A stretch of 42,864 bases of DNA from Pseudomonadota bacterium. GTDB lineage: Bacteria > Pseudomonadota > Alphaproteobacteria > Acetobacterales > Acetobacteraceae. The notes below the pieces were generated by a model, which did no database searches, was not told where the DNA came from, and was given only the letters and a program-made list of their open reading frames with translations. The stretch is taken from NCBI GenBank assembly GCA_021816925.1, contig JAKAWQ010000028.1:1-42864 (forward strand). Direction: 5' to 3'. Below are positions 36,624 through 42,864 of this stretch, piece after piece (position 1 is the first letter of the stretch; each line of letters opens with the position of its first letter). The position numbers and the translations under genes were made by a program.

Positions 36624-37725
36624 ATGCGTTCTGTGTCAGGACGGGCCGCGGCAGCTGATGGTGTTCCGCTTTCTTATCGGCGTTGGCGTCGGTGGCAAGG
36701 CGCCGGTGGCGCAGGATATCCTCTCCGAGATCATTCCTTCGGGCGTGCGCGCCAAATATATCGCCTTCATGGAGGGCTTCTGGGCGGTCGGGTTCGTCAT
36801 TTCGGGAAGGATTGCCTATTTCGTGCTGCCGCTCGCAGGGTGGCGCCCCTTATTCGCGGTCGTCGGTATGTTCGCGGTCGTCGTGTTCTGGGTGCGCCGG
36901 AGCCTGCTCGAGTCGCCGCGCTGGTTGGCTGACCATCGCCGTTTCGCCGAAGCGGAGAAGGTAATGGCAGAGATCGAGAACGGAGTCCGCGCAGCCTCCG
37001 GCCGGCCGCTTTCGGAACCGCGCCCGTTCCTCGCCGAGACGACGCTCGAGACGCGCAATTCGCTTGGTGTGCTCTTCTCGCGTTTCTATCTCCGCGCCAA
37101 TGTCATGGCCTTCAGCCTCTGGTTCTTCGCGCTGCTCGGTTATTTCGGCCTTACCTCGTGGCTCACGGTGATCCTCGGCGAGCGCGGCTTTTCGGTCGTC
37201 GGTTCGGTCGGCTTCGTCACGCTCATCACGCTCGGAGGCATTCCCGGCTTCTATGTTGCCGCAGAGCTTCTCGAACGGATCGGCCGCAAGCCGACGACCG
37301 CGATCTTCCTCGCGATGAGCGCGGTGATGGCGTACGCCTACGGCCATTCCGTTGACACGACGAGCCTCTTGCTTGCCGGCTTCGCCATGCAGTTCTTCAT
37401 GTTCGGCATGTGGTCCTGCCTCTACGCCTCTACGCCCGAGCTTTACCCGACGCGGGCGCGCTCCACCGGTGCCGGCGTAGCCTCTGCGTTCGGGCGCATC
37501 GGCGCGATCTCGGGGCCGATCATCGTCGGCTACATCATCCGCGCGATCGGCCACGCAGGCGTCTTCAGCCTGGGTGCCGCGAGTTTCGCACTCGCCGCGT
37601 TCGTGGTGCTGACGCTCGGCATTGAGACGCGGAACCGGACGCTCGAGGAAATCTGCCGCCAGGAGGAAAGGGCTGAAGGCAGCCGTCCGGCATCGCACGC
37701 CATGCGCCCGACTTCAGGATTTTAG
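36624..37725 (+). pseudogene. MFS transporter with lost first helices
   Basis: The gene starts normally: GAGGAGG precedes ATG 36624, which reads MRSVSGRAAAADG, a plausible MFS lead. By about 36655 the similarity jumps into a different frame at MVFRFLIGVGVGGKAP, which corresponds to helix 4 of sugar/acid-type MFS carriers. Helices 1-3 (roughly 100-120 residues) are missing, and the joint is out of frame. From ATG 36658 there remain 355 residues with GVRAKYIAFMEGFWAVGF, the central loop and helices up to LYPTRARSTGAGVASAFGRI. An internal deletion is the simplest explanation. A shortened functional protein is unlikely because the N-terminal bundle is incomplete. Confidence 0.72.
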
Positions 37726-37813
37726 CCGGCCCCCGAGCTCCGCGGCCCCGCACGTTCTCCCATTCAATGGCAAAGGGCATGTTGCCTTGGCAGGCGGATG
37801 CGACCGCGGAATG

Positions 37814-38206
37814 TTACCTCGCCGCGTTGGCGGTGAACGGCACATCCGCGCCCTTCGCCAAAATGAGATAAACGCGATGCCACGGCTCGTCGCTGATGAG
37901 CCGCCATGAATGGCTACTTCCGGCGGTGTCTTCGGCGAACAAAACTTCGCCGGGCGCAATGAGGAACCGTTGGCCGTCGCGCGTCCAGAATTCGAGCGTT
38001 CTCCGCATGGCGACCACGATCTGTCGCACCGGGGCCGTATGCCAAATGAGCGAGCCGCCTGCAGGCGTCTCTTCGAACGACACGGCCGTGACCGGGACGC
38101 TACCAGTGGCCAAATCGCCATGCCGGCTACGATCGAGAGCGAGAAACCCCTCCTTTCAATGGGAAGCCTGGTCGCTGCCGGTCCACAGTCGAATACACCG
38201 GATCAC
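37814..38206 (-). pseudogene. Cupin-domain protein with premature TGA
   Basis: The frame begins at GTG 38206 behind AGAGGGG and reads a typical start of this cupin family (IRLWTGSDQASH). Codon 17 is TGA (38158-38156). The frame then stays open for 113 codons with conserved text: GDLATGSVPVTAVSFEETPA, IWHTAPVRQIVV, the LIAPGEVLFAEDTAG turn and WRLISDEPWHRVYLIL. Related proteins have a sense codon, often Phe, after Ser-His. Internal starts exist (TTG 38113), so a 99-residue fragment might still be made. It lies 13 bases after the binding-protein gene, in the same unit. Confidence 0.7.
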
Positions 38207-38219
38207 GGATGCACCCCTC

Positions 38220-38963
38220 TCAGGGCGCGCCGCCCGCAACGGATGCGCCGTCGCCGAGCCACCGGTCAACCAGCCGTTGCAAAGTACCGTCCGCACGAAG
38301 CCGACGCTGCGCTTCGTCTATCGCCGCCCTCAGCCCGGTATCACCCTTGCGGACGCAAACGCCGAGCAGTTCCTTCGTGATGCCCGTCGCGACGACTCTG
38401 AGACGTGGCCGGTCGCGCACGAGCCATTGCGTAACCGGCGCGAGCTTCATGAAGGCGTCGCATCCGCCGCTCGAGAGGTCGTCAAGTACGGCGTCGATGT
38501 CATGATATGCATAGTGCCGCACACACCCCACATGCCCCTTCGCGGCCGGCCTTTCAGCAACCGGTCCACTCGTGTTGCCCTGCTGCACCCCGATGGTCAA
38601 TCCGGCGAGATCCGCCGTGGATCGTACCTGCGCGTGGCGGCCGATATCGACCACGAGGGATTGGCCCGACATCACGTAGGGCTCGCAGAAGTCGGCCGTC
38701 TCCGCCCGCTCGGGTGTGATGGTCGTTCCCGAGGCAACACAGTCATGGAGTCCGGTTTTCAGGCCCGCGAAGATCCCGGCGAAGTCTTGCCCCTCAAAGC
38801 GCACGAGTTTCCATGTGCGGCCGAGCGCTTCCGCCACCGGCCGCATCAGATCGACGTCAAACCCAAGCGGTCCGGTCTCGCCCATGAACTCGAAGGGCGG
38901 ATCGGGGAGGGCCGCACCGACACGGAGTGGCTTCGCCGTTTGCCTCGCCGAATCGCCCCTCAT
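38220..38963 (-). CDS. Family 3 solute-binding-like protein without signal peptide
   Basis: The 247-residue protein has the periplasmic binding fold of amino-acid binding proteins: RVGAALPDPPFEFMGETG, GFDVDLMRPVAEALGR, GTTITPERAETADFCEPYV, LAGLTIGVQQGNTS and DAFMKLAPVTQWLV. There is no hydrophobic leader before the domain, so it is predicted to stay in the cytoplasm. ATG 38963 has an AAGGA site 5 bases upstream. No permease or ATPase genes accompany it. It may be a cytoplasmic sensor or a gene that has lost its leader. The damaged cupin gene follows on the same strand. Confidence 0.82.
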   Translation of the reverse strand: MRGDSARQTAKPLRVGAALPDPPFEFMGETGPLGFDVDLMRPVAEALGRTWKLVRFEGQDFAGIFAGLKTGLHDCVASGTTITPERAETADFCEPYVMSGQSLVVDIGRHAQVRSTADLAGLTIGVQQGNTSGPVAERPAAKGHVGCVRHYAYHDIDAVLDDLSSGGCDAFMKLAPVTQWLVRDRPRLRVVATGITKELLGVCVRKGDTGLRAAIDEAQRRLRADGTLQRLVDRWLGDGASVAGGAP

Positions 38964-39023
38964 CGCGCGTCCTTATGCCGGGCGAGAAGCATCGGCAACG
39001 CTGTGCATAGCGGCCCATCTGCG

Positions 39024-39051
39024 TCAAGGTCAGGAAAGCGGCTGGCCTTGA
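39024..39051. repeat. 10-base stem hairpin
   Basis: TCAAGGTCAG (39024-39033) can pair with CTGGCCTTGA (39042-39051), with one G-T pair and an 8-base loop. It lies 61 bases upstream of the binding-protein start. Possible operator or leader structure; no U run follows. Confidence 0.35.
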
Positions 39052-39346
39052 GTCACGTGCTTCTCGATCCGGTTGACCGGCCGTTCCCGGCCCAGAATGT
39101 GCGGTCTTGCCATTGAGGCGTGCGGCTTTCCTCAAGCATGGCCCGGGGTTGACCGGCGGAATCTCCATAGCGGTGAAGACGATGGTCGCGACCGGAGATG
39201 GAGTCCGCCGCGCGAGGAAATCACCCGCCACGGGAAAACGGTTTGGCCGACGGCGAAGAGGGACTCGGCGCGAGCCGGCGGCACGCCGCCGGGAACGAGC
39301 CGCCTCCGCCATCGAGTTCACGGCGCGGGCGCGCCTGAACGATCCC

Positions 39347-39366
39347 AGTTCACAGAGTCGTGAACT
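39347..39366. promoter_or_regulatory. 7-base dyad upstream of the glycosyltransferase operon
   Basis: AGTTCAC and GTGAACT flank a 6-base spacer, and another GAGTTCAC occurs nearby at about 39314. The dyad is 68 bases before the operon's first start codon, a fitting place for an operator. No regulator is assigned. Confidence 0.35.
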
Positions 39367-39433
39367 CGTCAGCTTGGCGTCATGCTGCATCGCTACCCCT
39401 CTTCGGCGAACGGGAACGGGGGAGCCACACGCG

Positions 39434-40795
39434 ATGCCAATCACCGGACGCCTGGAGCGCGATTCCATCTTCGGCAGAGGCGCCGTCGAGGCCGGGCCGG
39501 CGCAGCAATCCGAGGGCCGGTTCGGCCCGCTGCATCTGGTCGAGGGATCGCTCCGGCCACGGGCGGTGCGTCGCGCAGCCGGCGCGGGTCGGGTGAAAGT
39601 TCTGCTCTATTCGCATGACACGTTCGGCCTCGGTCACCTGCGCCGCAATCTTGCGATTGCCGAGCGGCTGCTTGCCTCTCAGGGGCGGTTCTCGATCACT
39701 CTTCTGACCGGTTCTCCGGTGGTCCGGGAGTGGCGGCTACCGCGCGGCCTTTGCGTCCTGCCGATGCCGCCGGTGGTGAAGATCGGTGCCGAGCGCTACG
39801 CGGCGCGCGAGCCGGGGTAATCCTTCGGCTTGGTCAAGGGTTATCGCGAGGCGCTGATCCTGAAGGCCGTTCTCCGCACCCGGCCGGACGTGTTTCTGGT
39901 CGATCACGCGCCGGCAGGAATGAACGGCGAATTGCTCTCCACGCTCGCGCTGATCCGGCGGGAGCTACCGGGAACGCGCACCATGCTCGGCCTGCGCGAC
40001 ATCCTCGACAGTCCGACCACCGTGCAGGCGGTCTGGAAAGAGCAGGAGATTCCGCCACTGCTCGAACAAGCCTACGACGACATCTTTGTCTATGGCAGCC
40101 GCGTGCTCTTCGACGTGATCGAAGCCTACGGAATTGCCGATCAGGTTGCCGGGCGCGTCCGCTATTGCGGGCACGTAGTGGCCGCCACGCGGGGCCGGCG
40201 CGGGCGCCCGTGTTGGAGCGCGGTGCGGGCAGCAGGACGGCCGGTGGTGCTGGTGACGGCGGGCGGCGGCGGCGACGGGTTCTTTCTGATGGAGGCCTTT
40301 CTCGCTGCGCTTAAGCGTCTGCCCTCCGACAGCCTGCACTGCGTCGTCGTGACAGGGCCGCTCATGCCTGAAAGCCGGCGGGCCGCCCTTTGTGTGGCCG
40401 CGGCCGGGCGGAGCGATGTGGAGTTCGTCCCCTACACTACCGATCTGGTGCCGAGCCTCCGCGGCGCCGACCTCGTCGTCGCGATGGCCGGTTACAACAC
40501 CACCGCGGAAATCATCGCGCTCCGCCGGCGCGCGATCCTGGTGCCTTGCGCCGCTCCGCGCGCCGAGCAGCGGCTGCGTGCAAGCCTGCTCGCCGGCCTC
40601 GGCCTAGTGCGGAGCATCGAGCCCGGCCCCGATCTCGTGGAGGCGCTCGCCGCCGCCCTGCCGGCGAGCCTCGCCGCAGGCCCGCCGAGCGAGGCGATGT
40701 GGGCGGCGCTCGATCTCAAGGGAGCCGAGCGGGTCGCCGAGTATCTGGGCCAGCCCTGGGTTGCGGCTCCCCGCCCGAGCCGGCGCGCGGTATGA
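39434..40795 (+). pseudogene. COG4671-type glycosyltransferase with premature TAA
   Basis: From ATG 39434 (GGGGGAG about 9 bases before) the frame reads 128 codons that include VKVLLYSHDTFGLGHLRRNL and PPVVKIGAERYAA, then TAA at 39818-39820. The frame continues open for 324 more codons with SFGLVKGYREALILKAVL, VDHAPAGMNGELLSTLALI, TMLGLRDILDSPTTV, VTAGGGGDGFF and VVAMAGYNTTAEIIALRRRA. Both parts belong to one predicted glycosyltransferase of about 400 residues. A CAA or similar codon changed to TAA would explain it. The 3' fragment could start at TTG 39830. The gene overlaps the next one by ATGA, so loss of translation here may lower expression of the rest of the operon. Confidence 0.75.
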
Positions 40796-42096
40796 CTGCC
40801 CCCGTCGCCTACGTGGTCAAGCGGTATCCGCGGCTGACCGAGACCTTCATCCTGAACGAGATCCGGGCCATGGAGCGCCTCGGCGCGGCACTCCACATCG
40901 TCTCGCTGCTGCCGCCGGAACCGCCGCCACATCACCCGGCGACGGCCGAGGTAAAGGCGCCGGTGCATTTCCTGCCGCCCGAGTTCGTCGCCAAGGCCGT
41001 CACGCTCGTGCGCGCGCACGGCGCCGTCTTCCGCGCCGCCCCGCTTCGCTATGCCGGGGCGTTCGGGCGGGCGATCTTCTGGGCGGGGATCTCCCTCGCG
41101 CCTTATGCGGTCAGCAAGCAGTTCGCGCGTGCCGGCTTTCTCGCCGCAGTCTGCCGCCGGTCGGGCGCCCGCCATATCCACGCGCATTTTGCCAATACTC
41201 CGACAAGCGTTGCCCGGTTCGCCAGCCTGATGACGGGCATCCCCTTCAGCTTCACCGCGCACGCCAAGGACCTCTACCTGACGGCGCCGCGCCTGATCCA
41301 AAGGAAGGCGAGGGCGGCCACGTTTATTGCCACCTGCACCGGCTACAATGCGCGCTATCTGCAAGGGCTGCTCGGCGCGGACGGCGCGGACAAGGTCCAG
41401 CTCGTCTATCACGGCATCGACCTGCCGCTCCTGGCGATGCGGAGAGAACGGCCGGGGCGGAGCGGCCAACCCGGCCCGAAGACGATCCTCTCGGTCGGCC
41501 GGCTGGTGCCCAAGAAGGGACATGACGACCTGATCGAGGCTTGCGGCCGGCTGCATGCGGCGGGGCACGACATCCGTTGCCGTATCGTCGGCGAGGGACC
41601 GCTCCGGGCCGATCTCGCCGCCCTTATCGCGCGCCTACGCCTCACCGGGCGGGTCAGCCTGGAAGGGGCGATGACGCATGCGAGGCTGATCGATCTCTAC
41701 CGCGAGGCCGATCTTTTCGCGCTCGCCCCACGCATCGCCGAGAACGGAGACCGTGACGGCATCCCGAACGTGATTGCCGAGGCGATGGCGATCGGTGTGC
41801 CGGTGGTTTCGACGGACGTCTCGGGGATTCCCGAAATCGTCCGCCACGAGAAGACCGGCCTGCTGGTGCCGCCACACGACCCTGCGGCACTCGCCGGCGC
41901 ACTCGCGGGCTTGATTGCCGAGCCGGAGCGGGCGGCCGCGCTGGCACGCCGGGCGCGGGGCTTGCTTGAGCGGGAGTTCGATCTCTGGGCCACCACGGGC
42001 GCGCTCTCGCGCATGCTCGGCTGTACCGCCTGCGCCGACCCCGCGGAAGATCCGCGCCGGGTGCGCCGGCTTCCCGAAGCCGAACTCGTCGGATGA
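40792..42096 (+). CDS. Family 4 glycosyltransferase
   Basis: The 434-residue GT-B protein begins VAYVVKRYPRLTETFILNEI, the usual start of this exopolysaccharide GT4 group. The acceptor domain has HIHAHFANTPTSVARFASLM and FSFTAHAKDLYL. The nucleotide-sugar domain has ILSVGRLVPKKGHDDLIEAC, and the EX7E region reads DGIPNVIAEAMAIGVPVVST. All key regions are intact. It starts in an ATGA overlap with the broken COG4671-type gene and ends in an ATGA overlap with the next glycosyltransferase gene, so the three were built for coupled translation. Confidence 0.92.
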   Translation: MTAPVAYVVKRYPRLTETFILNEIRAMERLGAALHIVSLLPPEPPPHHPATAEVKAPVHFLPPEFVAKAVTLVRAHGAVFRAAPLRYAGAFGRAIFWAGISLAPYAVSKQFARAGFLAAVCRRSGARHIHAHFANTPTSVARFASLMTGIPFSFTAHAKDLYLTAPRLIQRKARAATFIATCTGYNARYLQGLLGADGADKVQLVYHGIDLPLLAMRRERPGRSGQPGPKTILSVGRLVPKKGHDDLIEACGRLHAAGHDIRCRIVGEGPLRADLAALIARLRLTGRVSLEGAMTHARLIDLYREADLFALAPRIAENGDRDGIPNVIAEAMAIGVPVVSTDVSGIPEIVRHEKTGLLVPPHDPAALAGALAGLIAEPERAAALARRARGLLEREFDLWATTGALSRMLGCTACADPAEDPRRVRRLPEAELVG

Positions 42097-42864
42097 ACAT
42101 TCTTTATCTCAGCCTGGACAACGGCATTCCGGTGCTCGGGGCCAAGGGCGCCTCGGTGCATGTGCGCTCGTTCGTCACGGCGCTCGCGGCACTCGGCCAC
42201 ACGGTCGTACTCGCCTGCTCGCGGCTCGGCGAAGGTGACGCGCCGCCACCCGCACGCCTCCTCATGCTCGCGCCCGAAATTCCGCCGGCGGCGCCGGCGC
42301 GGGAATGGTACGCGCTCGGCCGCGACGGGGAACCCCCGGACGAGCCGCTTCTCCGCCGCGAGCTTGCCCGCCTCGCGCACGATCGCACGCTGCCGCGGCG
42401 CCTCCTTGCTGCGCTCGGCCTAATCCGTTTCCGGACCGATCTGATCTACGAGCGCCAGGCGCTCTTCTATTGTGCCGGCGCGGCGCTGACGGCCGGGCTC
42501 GGCATCCCGCGCGTTCTCGAGGTGAACGCGCCGCTCGTCGAGGAGCAGGCACGCTTCCGCGGCCTCAGGCTCGAACCTGCGGCAAGGGCACGGGAAGCAG
42601 ACTCATATCGCGGGGCGGAGGCGATCGTCGCCGTGTCCGCGGCGGTTGCCGCGCATGTCCGCTCCGTGCTCGGCGATTCCGCTCCGGTGCACGTCGTGCC
42701 GAATGGGGTCGATCTCGCGCGCTACGACGCAAGCGCGGACGGGGCGGGGATCCGCGCGAGGCTTGGCTTAGGCGTGGCGCCGGTGATCGGATTCGTGGGC
42801 AGCTTCAAGCCGTGGCACGGTGCGCCTTTCCTACTCGAGGTGTTCCGCCGGCTTGCGCAATCCC
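42093..42864 (+). CDS. Family 4 glycosyltransferase, 5' part
   Basis: The frame from ATG 42093 is open to the right edge, giving 257 residues of an incomplete gene. It reads MNILYLSLDNGIPVLGAKGA, then VHVRSFVTALAALGHTVVLA, RTDLIYERQALFYCAGAA, IPRVLEVNAPLVEEQARF, HVVPNGVDLARYD and the start of the C-terminal domain IGFVGSFKPWHGAPFLLEVF. This is a GT-B glycosyltransferase of surface polysaccharide synthesis. It is the third gene of the plus-strand operon. Confidence 0.9.
   Translation, partial: MNILYLSLDNGIPVLGAKGASVHVRSFVTALAALGHTVVLACSRLGEGDAPPPARLLMLAPEIPPAAPAREWYALGRDGEPPDEPLLRRELARLAHDRTLPRRLLAALGLIRFRTDLIYERQALFYCAGAALTAGLGIPRVLEVNAPLVEEQARFRGLRLEPAARAREADSYRGAEAIVAVSAAVAAHVRSVLGDSAPVHVVPNGVDLARYDASADGAGIRARLGLGVAPVIGFVGSFKPWHGAPFLLEVFRRLAQS

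Larger units (their letters stand above)
38964..39433. other. 470-base intergenic region with two dyads
   Basis: This gap separates the binding-protein gene (minus) from the damaged glycosyltransferase gene (plus) and must hold promoters for both. Open frames on both strands translate to low-complexity Arg-rich text and are not believed. Two structures stand out: a hairpin at 39024-39051 and a dyad at 39347-39366, listed separately. Confidence 0.5.

Noticed and set aside
38857-39468. Open minus-strand frame of 203 codons in the intergenic region
   Set aside because: It overlaps the binding-protein gene start and reads as low-complexity Arg/Pro text without domain features or an SD.

Overview
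The window reads as chromosomal DNA of a GC-rich alphaproteobacterium, most likely in the Rhodospirillales and possibly near the Acetobacteraceae. The evidence is a ChpT-like phosphotransferase, the membrane ferritin MbfA, an ATP12-type F1 assembly chaperone, a YajC next to a DUF815 ATPase, and a CtrA-era gene style with many GTG starts and ATGA overlaps. The lineage call is inference; no 16S gene is present. About 45 protein genes, one tRNA-Leu(GAG) and several regulatory structures can be supported. No CRISPR array, prophage or intact insertion sequence is visible.

Layout. At 1-2975 lie the 5' end of moaA, a DUF3553 gene, a ChpT-like gene, mbfA and a cytochrome b561 gene broken by an in-frame TGA. 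At 3040-9428 an exported Gly/Pro/Met-rich protein faces an OmpR/EnvZ-type two-component pair, followed by AsmA, ATP12 and acylphosphatase in a tight run. lipB, tRNA-Leu and the malic enzyme maeB follow (9466-12669). At 12686-22549 the leucine-catabolic genes ivd-mccB-mccA are divergent from a complete branched-chain-type ABC importer whose inner-membrane LivM and ATPase LivG are fused into one protein. At 22568-25350 there is a cyclopropane-fatty-acid synthase-like methyltransferase and the rpsF-rpsR-rplI ribosomal operon, with a folded leader that hides the rpsF ribosome-binding site. At 25371-30709 are an aldo/keto reductase, a WD40 protein paired with a CobW-type metal GTPase, an O-antigen ligase and a glycosyltransferase. 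At 30831-35524 are an XRE regulator, glxR and hyi (glyoxylate/hydroxypyruvate metabolism), an NDUFAF6-like protein, superoxide dismutase and yajC. At 35605-42864 are a DUF815 ATPase, a short region of damaged accessory genes, and a polysaccharide glycosyltransferase operon that runs off the right edge.

The most unusual content is gene decay and one repeat. Three conserved genes carry a single premature stop in an otherwise open frame (cytochrome b561 at 2718, a cupin at 38156, a COG4671-type glycosyltransferase at 39818), and an MFS transporter has lost its first helices by an internal deletion. Three of these four lie within 36.6-40.8 kb. A two-block repeat occurs once at the 3' end of the b561 gene and once at the 5' end of a glycosyltransferase gene, where it supplies spurious coding sequence at both places; it looks like the remnant of a small mobile element. 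I do not see a convincing wholly new multi-gene system here.
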